From NCBI GenBank assembly GCA_030704615.1, contig CM060733.1, positions 16,060,001-16,124,000 on the forward strand: 64,000 nt of DNA. Reading direction: 5' to 3'. Below the pieces are notes generated by a model. It saw only the letters and a list, made by a program, of their open reading frames with translations. It was not told the DNA's origin and made no database searches. Source of the stretch: Takakia lepidozioides (taxonomy: Eukaryota; Streptophyta; Takakiopsida; Takakiales; Takakiaceae). Below, piece by piece: positions 1 to 10,294 of the stretch. The translations under genes and the position numbers were made by a program. Numbering within the stretch: the stretch's first letter is position 1; each line of letters opens with the position of its first letter.

Positions 1-20
1 AGGGATAAGAGTTACTAATG

Positions 21-189
21 AATAAAGGCCCATTTAGTCAAAAATATGGTGAGCTTGAGAATTACCTCCAAGCAAGCTAGCCTGGGCTTAAGAAGTGGCC
101 ACCATAGTGCCTCTAAAAAATAAAGGCCCAATTATTTTCACTAGCCAGCCAAAGATTGAGAGCTTGAGAATTACCTCCAAGCAAGCTAG
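21..189 (+). repeat. Short direct duplication at the start of the retroelement ORF
   Basis: A segment at 21-80 recurs at 119-189. Both copies begin with AATAAAGGCCCA, and both end with the same 28-bp stretch starting GCTTGAGAATTACCTCC (about 53-80 and 162-189). The ORF start codon lies between the two copies, so the N-terminal coding region seems to have arisen by a local duplication of about 100 bp. Confidence 0.7.
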
Positions 190-1330
190 GGTACCAACAC
201 CACAACAAGTCACTGTACCAGTAGCTGAACCTGTTGTTACTACAACCACACTGCAGCCACCACAACCTGAAATATGGGGCAATGCTGCTTTTAACCCACC
301 TAAAACTCCAGCTGCAAGGGAGTACAGTAGGGCTATGATTATGCCCTTCAACCAAATTCCAATCATGTTGGATTTGGCTTGGAAAGAATTTAGTCCTCCG
401 CAGTCATTCGCACATTACTACCAAATCATGCGTATTTGTCTGCCAGTGGCAACTAGGACTAAAGTTCTTCCGAACAATCGACATATTGAGGATCATCACT
501 TTGCACAGTACTGGCATGAGGCACGTACCACGTTGAGGGAATTAATTGCTTTCCAAGTTGTACATGGATTCATTTATACCAAGACCAAGGAGGTAGCAAG
601 TATTGTCATGGGATGCGGGTTATACTACGCTGTTTGTTTTCTGGTACGTTATCACATTGAGCAACACAAAACGCGCTTTCTGAGTTATTCCAGTGGGGAT
701 CATTGGGTCTTACCTTCAGTGCCACCTCATATGTACCTATATGAGGCAAAAGTTATGATGCAAAAGGATTCTCAAATTCGTTCATGGTTTCAAGCGGCCT
801 GAAACAATTTGTCAACACAGAAATTCGGCATTGATGATATTTTCTATAGGGGACATGTGGCATGGAAATACTTGCACGGTGCACAAGTAATTGGTATCCC
901 ACTCACCTGGACAGCCAAGGAACTCAGTGTCTACACCAATTTTGCTGTTCAGCGATTACAGCAAGTTGTAAAATATAAACTTCCAGACATGGTAGGACAA
1001 CATTGTATGCCCAAGAGGATTCCACAAAAAGTTCGAAAATTAAAACACCTGAGAGGCGATGAGGATTCTGATACAACTGTTTCTTCAGCGGATTCTTTTG
1101 ACATGGGAGAAGACTATGCAATTCAGATGGCAGAGAAGAAGCGACGGGGGTCTCCTATGCCTGAAAGGCTACCTCGATATCAGCCTCCAGAGGGCCTCAC
1201 TTATCCAGGAAGTGTTCAAACATCTCCGTCAACCAGTGACAGACCTCGGGCTCGTACACACAGTCCACCACGAAACTCTCAACGTCAGAAACGTGCTCAC
1301 TCACAAAGGTTTTCTAATCGCAATCAGTAA
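95..1330 (+). pseudogene. Retroelement ORF upstream of the 3' LTR, interrupted by one TGA
   Basis: Two ORFs (95-802 and 809-1330) lie in the same frame and are separated only by a TGA at 800-802, so this is one reading frame of about 411 codons with a single stop. The N-terminus is rich in Pro, Thr and Gln. The middle is mixed with a hydrophobic stretch (SIVMGCGLYYAVCFLV). The last 60 residues are basic and rich in Ser, Pro and Arg, suggesting nucleic-acid binding. I do not recognise the family. Its position directly before the polypurine tract fits either an extra ORF after pol or the gag of a non-autonomous gag-only element. No reverse transcriptase, integrase or protease motif is visible. 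The TGA may be a mutation or a suppressible stop. Confidence 0.5.
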
Positions 1331-1368
1331 ACCGTGAGGACACGGCTTTTCGAGAGGGGAAGGGGTAA

Positions 1369-2269
1369 TGTTAGAGGACTGTTTGGGACTTAGACACTTA
1401 TACGGGATCTGTAGGGTACCCTTAGTTTTAGCACAGACTGAGACCTACAGGAGCCTTAGGGGTGACAGCAGCGCACTGTAGAGGGGGGTTACACAGCCCG
1501 TCACAGTCGTCACAGCCGACACAGCCATCACAGCCAACACAGCCCGTCACAGCCAACACAGCCAACACAGACGACACAACCATCACAGCCAACACAGCCC
1601 GTCACAGCCGACACAGCCAACACAGCCCGTCACAGTCGTCACAGCCGACACAGCCAGACACAGTCAGCGCAGCCCGTCACAGCCGACACAGCCACACAGC
1701 CAGTCACAGCCCGATACAGCCGTCACAGTTTCACACAGCCAGTCACAGCTTGACACAACTGTCACGATCATAGGGAACGGAGAGCAGGACAAGGAACGAC
1801 TGTGGGGAACAACACCTGCAAATGGAACATGTTAGTTCATGGACGACGGTTAGTGAAGGAAACGGTTAGAGCCACAGGTAGGAAGATAAAGCGAGAAGCA
1901 AGGACGGAGAAGGGGGCTTTTTGGGGGGATTGTTCGGGGGATCAATCTTGGAAGCACGGGAGGAGGAGGATTCTTGGTCATGCATGAGAGGAGATCGGGC
2001 GGAGAGCAAGATCGGAGAGCACGGTGAAGGAGGGAAGATGATTAGTAGATGATTGTTATATGCAAAACTGTAGTGATATTGTAGAGCAGATTAGAGACAC
2101 AATGGCTTCGGCCTGATACCTGATAAATCATAATCTGATACTTATACGATACAATCACACTGTGTAGAGAGATCTGAGTGAAGCTGTGGAATGAATTGAT
2201 GAGTTGATGGAATCCGATAGATTGATGAAGCAAACTGATACTTAATTATCAATGGTAATGTAGCTAACA
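1369..2269 (+). repeat. 3' long terminal repeat (901 bp)
   Basis: It begins TGTTAG right after a polypurine tract and ends CTAACA, the reverse complement. The left part holds a 9-bp minisatellite of about 280 bp, in the U3 position. The right part (about 2040-2269) is AT-richer and unique. Only one LTR is in the window, so the pair cannot be compared. Confidence 0.65.
1494..1770 (+). repeat. 9-bp minisatellite, unit CACAGCCNN, inside the LTR
   Basis: About 30 degenerate copies of CACAGCC followed by two variable bases (GA, AA, AT, GT), with occasional 10-bp units (CACAGCCCGT). Any ORF through it would read Gln-Pro-Thr/Ser repeats, but that is a by-product of the repeat and not evidence of a protein. 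Confidence 0.85.
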
Positions 2270-2629
2270 TGAATGCGGAAAGGGAAACAAATAGGAAACA
2301 CCCCCATGATACACTAGCTGTAGGTCATGACTGATTGTTCTGCGCGGGCTGAGTACTTAGAGATTTCCAACTCTTCTATCTTGGAGTTTCCGCCTCGGAT
2401 AGCGAAGGGATGGGTGAGTAAAAGCCGCGCGACAGTCTTGCGTATATTGCCCCCCTAAACCATAAACGTCATCCCCACAGCAATAGGTTTTGCTTTTCCC
2501 ACGGCTATAGGCTCCGTTTTCATTCTGTGCTCACGCTTAAGAAATGTGCTCACGCTTACCGAAGTCTGCTCACGCTTAGTCCGCTAAGCGTGAGCGCGCT
2601 CACGCGCTAGCTTCCCTCACATACAACAA
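2270..2629. other. Spacer between LTR and Helentron, with repeated GCTCACGCTTA and a hairpin
   Basis: No gene is seen. TGCTCACGCTTA occurs three times within 55 bp (starting 2528, 2547 and 2567). The last copy forms a perfect 12-bp stem with a 4-nt loop at 2568-2595 (GCTCACGCTTAG / CTAAGCGTGAGC), followed by CGCTCACGCGC. This sits just upstream of the Helentron coding remnant and may be part of that element's end structure. Confidence 0.5.
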
Positions 2630-2646
2630 TTCATGTTAAAAAGGAG

Positions 2647-3795
2647 ATGTTAATTGAATTATGTGCAGGAAATTATGCAACTCATGATGGTTTAGTAAAT
2701 GGGGCGGACGGTATATTTAAACATACTTCCGTGTTAACAAATTCAACCCCTTTAATATGGATACAATTTAACAATCCAAAATCTGGTGTTGCTACACGTG
2801 CAAAAAATATTCACTTATATAACTCAACAATAGATAAGTTATGGACTCCAATTCAACCAATTCCTAAAGAGATTCAAATAGGATCAAATACTTCACATAT
2901 AATTACTAGAACCCAATTTCCTATTCAATTAGCAGCCGCTCGAACAATCCATCGTTCTCAAGGCTTAACTTTGGACTATCTAGCATTCGATCCTACAAGG
3001 GTATATAAACATGGTTTAAGTTATACAGCTTTGTCACGCATACGTAACAAAGAAAACTTATACCTCTTAGCAAATTTGCAATTGAAAAATTTTCATGTTG
3101 ACAATGGGGTTGTGAGGAGATGCAACGTCTACATACAAGCGCACGATGGCAGTTATTCGTACCAACTTTGCACATATACAAACAATCACATGTAATTATA
3201 CAGCACTTGAATACAAGATCATTGTTATTACATAAAGAAGATGTTTTTGCAGACCACAACTTACAAACGGCTCATATTTTATGTTTTAGTGAAACGCACT
3301 TCAAACCTAATTCCAATATAAATCTGTTTATGGACATGTAGTTACTATTTACAAACCTCCATCACTTTCGATATCTATATTTTTGTCTCAACTACAAACA
3401 ATTCTTCATAAAATACCACATTTCTGACCCACCATTATTATAGGGGATTTCAATATAAATATATTACAAAATGATTCAACCATGTCAAAACAATTGCTAC
3501 ATTTCATGAGGATGTTCAATATTACACTTCAATTCATGAAAACTACTACAATATATGGTTCACAATTGGACCATATTTGGACAAATACACCTAACCAACA
3601 ATGTATATCAGGAGTTACACAGGCATATTGGAAAGATCACAAACCTATATATATAGCTTTCAAACTACCAAACCATGATGTTAAATATCATCATTTTACA
3701 AAATATCATGTAAAATACTTCGTTACACACTCCACATTGGTGGGTGGAGCCATTACGCGTCTAGCCGCTTGTTTTTTTTCCCAGGATTTTACATA
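2647..3795 (+). pseudogene. Helentron helicase-endonuclease polyprotein, C-terminal remnant
   Basis: At 2647-3110 the frame encodes the end of a Pif1-like helicase: LCAGNYATHDGLVNGADG, then the late helicase motifs around RTIHRSQGLTLD and YTALSRIRNKENLYLL. The frame shifts near 3110-3120 and continues as MQRLHTSARWQLFVPTLH, then HLNTRSLLLHKEDVF and ILCFSETHF, the N-terminal part of an EEP nuclease. After stops near 3341 and 3424 it resumes with IIIGDFNINIL, SQLDHIWTN and WKDHKPIYIAFKLPN, typical conserved blocks of CR1-like endonucleases. At least one frameshift and two stops mean it is not functional. In known Helentrons the helicase drives rolling-circle transposition; the endonuclease role is less certain. 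Confidence 0.75.
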
Positions 3796-3868
3796 GGGCT
3801 GTCGCAGCCCTTGTTTTTTTATCGCTTTTAGGCTCCATTTCGCCTAAAAAAAAAGTGCTCCACCCAAC
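3736..3868. repeat. Cluster of inverted repeats at the Helentron 3' side
   Basis: GGTGGGTGGAGC near 3738 is mirrored by GTGCTCCACCC near 3857. Between them lie two hairpins: GGGCTG-TCG-CAGCCC (about 3798-3812) and TTTTAGGC...GCCTAAAA (about 3827-3851). Their position just after the endonuclease remnant suggests element terminus structures, but the end was not mapped. Confidence 0.4.
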
Positions 3869-3870
3869 TG

Positions 3871-5167
3871 CCTTATAGATAGCCTTATTCTGCGGTAACA
3901 CAATGGTCACCCAAGGGCCAACGGCCTTCAAGTTATTGGTAGCCTTAGGGTCTTTTTTGTTTTTTCTTGGGCCAATTTAGATCAAAGACCAAGTCATAGG
4001 GTGTTTTTTGACAGGTCGGCCTACCTTTTCTGTGACAGGTTAAGTTAATTGTTTTTCGACTTTCATTGGGATAGACTTTGAGAAAATGCCTGCATGACTG
4101 GTTGAAATGTTTTTGACATTTCACACAACCGTACCATATTAAATTGTAAATTAAACAAACTATTTGACAAAAGTACCTAATTCCCGGAAATCCAAGCACA
4201 TATCTTCAAGCCTTCCATATATATATATATATATATATTCTCATATTGCTAACACACATATGCTGTCCGAAGTATCTTTATTTTCTACAAATCTCATTGA
4301 CCTACGTACAAGAGCTCCATTTATCTTCCAAAGGCCCTGCATGGACTTGAAAATGCCATCATCTTGATCCTCATCGCTAATCACCATGATCTCTCCATAA
4401 CATTGACATGGAGGATGTCCTCATCTTCAATGTGTAGATTTGCAAGCCATCTAAGACATAGTCTCCTCCACCTCACACTTTTGTGTAGCATCTGGAAATG
4501 AGGCTGGTCTGGTGGTGTGGCCATCAACTCATCTGGTCTCCTCTCGTCTAGTGGGCCCTCATTCACCTCCATAGTCACACAATTTTGGTGGGGCTGGTAG
4601 GGCCCACCACCTCATTCATAGGAGCAAACCACTAGATAAATAATCACTCAAGACCTTATAATTTTTTTGAGTTAGGAGATTTAAAACTACCTCCATGTAG
4701 ATACTGCTGTGAAGGAAATTGCAAAAACAAGCATTGCAACCCACAACAATCTAGAATCATCCTCTCACCACAAACTACAACAGTCTTATTACAAATGTAT
4801 CCTTTAGTGGATTTACAACAGAAATATGATGATAGGGAGGATTTGAATGTGGTCACGGGGTCCCCTGTCACGGCTTGGTCCTCTACGCTATAAGGCCTTG
4901 TTACGATGAGGCCACACAAACTTCATAAGCGTCTCTTCTAGGCTAAGGTTCACGTAGATATTGAGTAGGTACATTGGTCGTGCCTTCCTAAGTTCCCGAG
5001 TCGGGCCTCCACCAAATCGTAAAAACTGTCTCGAAATTCATTGTGATCATTCTGATCATTTTGCGATCCTCATGGATAGGGGAACATTGTTATTATAGGG
5101 AAGCTATAAAAACAGTATGGATGAGTGTGAATTGCTATTGCGTGTTTATAGTTTCGCTTTAATCTAC
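3871..5167. other. Intergenic region without a recognised gene
   Basis: No gene was recognised. It contains a short (TA)n microsatellite near 4219-4238 and a SINE-like sequence near 4835-4895, described separately. The ORFs here are short and without familiar motifs. Confidence 0.5.
4839..4890 (-). repeat. tRNA-derived SINE-like sequence (A and B boxes)
   Basis: On the minus strand TAGCGTAGAGG (4890-4880) fits the pol III A-box consensus TRGCNNAGNGG. About 31 nt further, ATTCAAATCC (4848-4839) resembles a B-box. An identical A-box with a better B-box occurs at 22685-22632, so the two may belong to one SINE family. The body and 3' end of the element were not delimited. Confidence 0.4.
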
Positions 5168-5177
5168 GGCACGTGCC
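5168..5177. promoter_or_regulatory. G-box palindrome GGCACGTGCC upstream of the pathogen-related gene
   Basis: A perfect 10-bp palindrome with the CACGTG core lies about 340 bp upstream of the start codon of the next gene. Such boxes bind plant bZIP and bHLH factors. That it acts here is inference from position only. Confidence 0.3.
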
Positions 5178-5513
5178 CATGCACATCAAGGCACCTAATA
5201 TTGGCGGTCAACCTTCCTCGATACTCTCGTGGAAGCCTACGTAGCCGTCTGATCAGGTCAGTTTTAAGTAGTTTATGAATGCGTGGTCTCTGTGATCCGA
5301 GATCCCTCTCTCTTTCTCTCACGATATATGTACTTGAATGAGCTACTCACTAGCCTGGGGTCGAACTCGCTCTTGACATCTGGAGCTTGCGATTTTCACG
5401 TGAGGCAACAAGTCTGGCCTGTCTCTCCGCCATACCTTTTGCTAGTGAATTGTACTTCTGACCCACAAGTGTGCAAGGGCATCTCTTTCGGGGAGGCAAG
5501 TGAGAAGAAAAGC

Positions 5514-7270
5514 ATGGCACCACCTGCAGCTACGGTTGAGAGTGTGAGTGAGAGTTTGCAGGAAGCAGCCATAACAGACGAGGAGCTTAGGGACGCCTAC
5601 CGAAGCCATATTTGTGGTGAAGCTGAGAAGCTCACAACTTGGCGGCATGGGTCTGCTCCCGTGTACCCGCTCGTCAACGCTTTGTTCGAGAAAGGCCGAA
5701 CCACGGTAGAGGCTTATCCCCAAGTTTGTTTTTGCAGATTTTCACTTGCTTGAATCGCAGGTGTATTTTGCAAGTGTGAGTGAGAGAGGAACGGTCAGGC
5801 TTCTTTAGTGGGTATACACAGTGGGTGAAGCGTCGACTCTACTATGAAGTGAGATCTAAGAGAAAACTTTCTATGGATGGATTAAATTTCAGTTCGTACT
5901 ATGCTCTCGGAACATGATCAACATATTACGGTGTGATTCAGCAACGTTGGAAAAAAGATCCAGAGACAGTCATGTGTGATTCATGGTCGGAAGCCTAGTG
6001 CTAAAGAATATCAGAACTTTCAGATTAATGTTACACTGTAAGGTGAACCAATCTGACAACCTCTCTTGAAATTCATGAGTCTCTAGGATAGCACTAAGCG
6101 AAATTTGAGTCACGAGTAACAAGCATTTTTAGGCAATATTTGATCGATAGTGGATCATGAATGCAGCTGCCCCAGGACCTTGCACCTCTTGTCCCGGAGC
6201 CCTGGCATCTAACACGTCGTATATGTCGCTGGCGGATGCACAGGCCTGGGCAAAGGGATCTCTGGAGGAAATCGTGCAAAACTTGGTAAAGACTTGGGAG
6301 ATGGAGCTCTCTCACAAGATTGATGTGCATGACTTCAAGACCATTGACCCTGAGAAATTTACATTTTCTGTAAATGGTACGTATGTTGATATTTTGGAGG
6401 AATTCCAGCATCGAGCTTTTTCGAAAACCTTGCTTCTGGAACCTTATTGCTCTTCTATTGCTACCATGAGTTGTTGTATGGTCGAGTTTTTGTGAAGGAT
6501 GGTCAGATTAAAATGCTCTTGGTAGTTTGAGAAGCTCCCTTCAACGTGCGAAGACGTCGATTTCATTGACATGCTCGTCTGCTGAAGCTAGCTTTGAATG
6601 TTCCTTCGGATGGCAGGGGGCCCCAAATTGTCCGCACAAGAGACACTACAGGTTGGTAGCTATAATGCACTGCTAGCTACCACCCTACCTGGCGAACACG
6701 AGGCTTACAAAGCATCCAAGGAAACTTTTGATTCCTCCCACGATATTTTCCGTTCTGTTTTCCCGGGAGGATTTGCATGGGAGGTGTTAGCAGTGTACTC
6801 GGGCCCCCCAGTGGTAGCATTCAAATATCGGCACTGGGGTGTGATCGAAGGTCCCTTCAAAGGACATGAACCCACTGGCGAAATTGCAGAATCAATCGGT
6901 GTATGCGTTGCTAAGGTCAGTAGTGTGATTCTATGCTCGCATCCCTAATCCGATTATCCTCAAACACTTGGAGACATGCACGGGCATCTGTGAAATTTCT
7001 AGGCTTCGGAGCTTCTGTTAAGCATTGGCATGAAGCTAAAGCTAGATTTAGATCCGGAGCCTCACGTTTTTCCTGTGGTCTTGCAATACATGGGAGCAGG
7101 TGGACGAGAATCTGAGGATTGTCGAGTTGGAAGTCTATTATGATCCCACCATGTTCTTAGGGAGTCTTACAAAGGGACCCAAGTCCGGAAGCTATGGTTC
7201 ATACAAGAAGGGTGTGGAAGGCTGTCCCTTTCTGAGTGGGCTTCCCAACACAACACAGGTCGCCGATTGA
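5514..7270 (+). CDS. Pathogen-related protein (barley PRp-like, SnoaL-like fold), 4 exons, 264 aa
   Basis: Exons 5514-5705, 6244-6376, 6617-6915 and 7100-7270 join in frame with GT-AG introns to 264 codons plus stop (TGA 7268-7270). The product follows the plant pathogen-related protein family throughout: YRSHICGEAEKLTTWRHG and LVNALFEKGRTT in exon 1, GSLEEIVQNLVKTWEMEL in exon 2, VGSYNALLATTLPGEH, YSGPPVVAFKYRHWG and EGPFKGH in exon 3, LEVYYDPTMFLG in exon 4. The length is close to the family norm (about 235-260). The ATG at 5514 is chosen because the family begins just before this block; the frame is open upstream to 5283 but shows no conserved sequence. The family is described from pathogen-induced cereal transcripts; its biochemical role is not established. 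The gene looks intact. Confidence 0.88.
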
Positions 7271-8899
7271 GTAGAGTCTTCCATGAATTCTAGTTTTGTA
7301 TCTCTGTGGTCTCAAAGTGCCCTCTTAAATTGGCTTCTGTTTCTCGGGATCCATCACAGACTAGCGCATCTGGCTACCACTCCGTCAACTACACAATCCC
7401 AACTGTAGAATCAAACTAATGATATGTAAAGATGGATCTCCAGTTAGTTGCAGGGTGATTGATTGATCTTGAATCACCTCCTTGACCGAAAGCTCCCGTG
7501 GGGCGTACGACTTAGTGGGCATTCTTCACATCGCCAAACAATTAGGAGTTTATGCTGCTCCCATGATTCTCGTTGTATGGAATTCAGCGTTGCTTCAAGG
7601 TGTACTCTAAAAGCACTTGTACATCAAAAGCCGGCGAGCTGCCAGAACAGAACTGTACAGAATTTGGGGGGAAAGATTTTCTTAAGTTTTATGATGCAGC
7701 GGGCGATGCTTGTGGAGCTTTGTCCAGAGCCGATAAGCTTCGTCCAAGAGTCGTCAATTCCGACCTTCTTGCTGTTACTCTCCACCTCTGCAAGATCATC
7801 CAAGTGAACAGAAAACATGTCCATGCATAAACACAGAGTGATTAGGGCAGAAGTGCAGGGCACATGAGCCAAATCGGGCCCCAAAAGAGCCGCCCAGGCT
7901 GCGCGCGGCCGCCTAGGGGGTAGAAACGGTGGCAGCCAAGGACGTGGGGCCTTGCGGGGGCAGGCGAGCCGCTTGGGAAGGATACGCCCCCACGGAAGCA
8001 CCTGCGGTAACTAATGGCCCTGTTTTCACCTAAAACCCTGGTAAGATAAATAATTATTACTGCGCCACCGACTTTTTACTGGGGTTGCAGTTTAGGGTCA
8101 TATGGCTAGACAGGGTTTTCATTATACTAAAAAAGAGGAGAAGGTTGGATCAATTTTTGGAGGTGCTTGTTACATACAAGTGTGAGGTTGCAATTAAGAG
8201 GAAGAGTTTGCCAAGCTCATTTTTGCAAATGCTCGATGAAGATTCTCATTCTCCCTATGCTCTTGCCATTGCTATTGCCATTGATGTCGGAATCCAATGA
8301 GACAAATGGGCATGGGTAGGTAGCTTGATAATGAATACTCTGACTGAAAGAAGTACAATTTTTTTTGGAAGATAATAAAAATAATGTAAGAACTTAATGG
8401 ACGCGTGTGATCTGACAGTACTTTTGCCGGGATTCCAGCAACCTGGGCTCCTCCGGCAAGGCTCCTCTCAAATCCTCCCCACCCCATATTATCTCGGTTT
8501 CACTATTAAATACTTATGAATCCGAATGGATTGCAAGCTGTGGTGGGTAGCATGATGGTAAGGTGATAGCAATGGAGGTGGCGAGGTTCTGCTAAGCACT
8601 TGTGTGTTCATTGGAAAAATAGGTGCCAATCTTTGTCGCAAAGTCGGTATTGAATGAGGGCAGTTGGTATGGGTAGCTAGCTTGATCATGAACACTCTCT
8701 ACTTGAAAGAGTTATACAATATTTTTTTGTGGTGAAATGGGAGCACCCGGTATGGGGCTGGCCATTTTGACCAACCTCGGAAGTATAAGAGTTGTTTTCC
8801 TTTTTTTGGAATGATGGAAACGATGTAGGAGACCCTCGTGGAACAAAAAGAGAACACAAAGTACAATAACAAGTTCAACATCCTCCATGTTCACCTACA
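7271..8899. other. Intergenic region with unrecognised ORF remnants and a diverged direct repeat
   Basis: Short ORF pieces at 7490-7830 (for example around LVGILHIAKQLGVYAAPM and GGKDFLKFYDAAGDACG) look protein-like but are broken, and I do not recognise them. A GC-rich patch lies at about 7855-8015. An imperfect direct repeat of about 85 bp occurs at 8287-8372 and 8644-8730, each copy containing GGGTAG-TAGCTTGAT-ATGAA. Confidence 0.4.
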
Positions 8900-9262
8900 A
8901 ATCCTTCTCAAATTAACTTAGCCTCCTATGTAAACCACCATCCAACCAAAATCCCATCAGGAAATGAATATTGTCTTCAGATTGCCGACACAAACACAAA
9001 CACAACGGGCAAATGCACTCTCCCTTTCCTCTCCGTCCTTGTTTGCTTGTCAAAGGTAAGCTTCCTGCCCTGAGTTTAAATTTCAGTCTAGTGCCAAGAG
9101 TGGGTAGATCGTTATTGTCCTCCAGGATGTCCTCCCCCATGTCCCAGACTGGAAACAAGTTCAGGGAAGTTTTCTGCCTAACTTCGTTTTCATTAGACAA
9201 TTCCCTGGCATCAGACATGGCTTTGGACACTACAGCCTCTTTTATACAGCATAAAACCTAAT
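8900..9262 (-). mobile_element. LINE fragment (reverse transcriptase C-terminal Cys/His region)
   Basis: Minus-strand coding remnant with LPTLGTRLKFKLRAGSLPL followed by a cysteine-rich stretch and EDNIHFL, the zinc-binding C-terminal region common in LINE reverse transcriptases. It matches two other fragments in this window (13640-14375 and 43640-44110). It is truncated and abuts a Ty3/gypsy integrase remnant at about 9262. Confidence 0.65.
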
Positions 9263-9800
9263 ATACTCTCTCTGCCTGTCCATCACTCTGTGGATGATCT
9301 CCACTGGAGATGTTTAGCTTTGCATCCAAAATTTTAAACAACTGTCCAGAATTGACCATTAAGTCTAGGATCTTTGTCTAACACTATGGACTTAGGCAAT
9401 CCATGCAAACGAAACACATGTTGAACAAACAACTCCGCTACTTCAAGAGCTTCCACTGTCTTTTTGGTAAGAATAAATGAGCCATCTTAGACAACCTGTC
9501 TACAATCACTAGTATTGCATCTTTCCCATGTTGTGTCCTGGGCAAATCTGCAATAAAATCCATGGAAATACTTTCCCACTGGCCTTGTGAAATTTCCAAC
9601 GGATGTAACAATACTGGAGACTTCACCTGTTCTACTTTAGTGACCTAACACCTAAAACAATGTATCACATATTCATGCACATCTGGTAGGTTTTCTCAGA
9701 TTTTGTCACACTTAGAATGCGACTCTACACCGATGAAATGCTCCAAGAAACGTTGATGAGTGAGCCCATGAGGACTGTCATTTTCATGCCTCCTAGGTAA
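9263..9800 (-). mobile_element. Ty3/gypsy integrase fragment
   Basis: On the minus strand a His/Cys segment (GLTHQRFLEHFIGVESHS then YVIHCFRC) is followed by [40 protein letters not shown] and GDHPQSDGQAERV. This is the zinc-binding and catalytic-core order of a gypsy-class integrase. Stops and frameshifts interrupt it. No LTRs were found nearby. Confidence 0.75.
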
Positions 9801-10294
9801 TGTTCCCGCCCTTACCCGCTACTTTAGACATGACCAAATACTGGGAGATAGGCAGCCACAGCAGCAACGTGAGTACATTGCATCAGCGCAAGCACAACAC
9901 TCAAGACGTCAACCAGTCCTCAATAGGGGCTAATGAGAATCAAAGCTGAATCTAGAACTTGGTGCACTATCAATTGGACATCGCAAAACATCAAACAATT
10001 AACAGTTCAATGTCAGACTTCAAAATGGTACATCTCCTTCCGATCAACTTTCTAGCATGTAGGTCCAGCCTTGTGAAGACCCATCATGTACCATAACCCG
10101 TTGGCCATATGTGACCTGCCAGCTTCTTGTTTCGTTGTATCTCACCAGGAAAAAGGTTGATGAAGCCATAATGGTGAAGCGTATGCACTCATACTAACAT
10201 CATCTGGAAATTTATATTTGGAAGCTGAATATCTTTGAAGGTACATTGTAGAAGAGAGTAAAATACCACGAAGAAGAGTTAATTTCCTGCTTTA
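9801..10294. other. Spacer 3' of UTP15
   Basis: No gene or clear repeat is seen. This is the downstream (3') flank of the UTP15 gene on the minus strand. Confidence 0.4.

Larger units (their letters stand above)
1..2269 (+). mobile_element. LTR retrotransposon, 3' part (internal ORF, polypurine tract and 3' LTR)
   Basis: The window opens inside an LTR element. A purine-rich tract (about 1351-1366, GAGAGGGGAAGGGG) is followed at 1369 by TGTTAG. The matching CTAACA ends at 2269, giving the TG...CA termini of an LTR with a 6-bp terminal inverted repeat. An ORF fills the space upstream of the polypurine tract. No pol domain is visible in the part shown, so the superfamily is not proven. The element continues left of the window, so its 5' LTR and target duplication cannot be checked. 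Confidence 0.7.
2630..3870 (+). mobile_element. Degenerate Helentron (Helitron2-type) fragment with helicase and endonuclease
   Basis: The C-terminal part of a Pif1-like Helitron helicase is followed directly by an exonuclease-endonuclease-phosphatase domain, the order known for Helentrons. The Rep domain and most of the helicase are missing. The block is clearly more AT-rich than its flanks. At the right end (3736-3868) there are several small inverted repeats that could be terminal hairpins. True termini were not established. Confidence 0.7.

Noticed and set aside
1462-1773. ORF of 103 codons with Gln-Pro-Thr repeats
   Set aside because: It is simply the 9-bp minisatellite read in one frame, inside a non-coding LTR.
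4219-4240. TA-rich stretch as a possible target site or origin
   Set aside because: A plain (TA)n microsatellite with no other signal around it.
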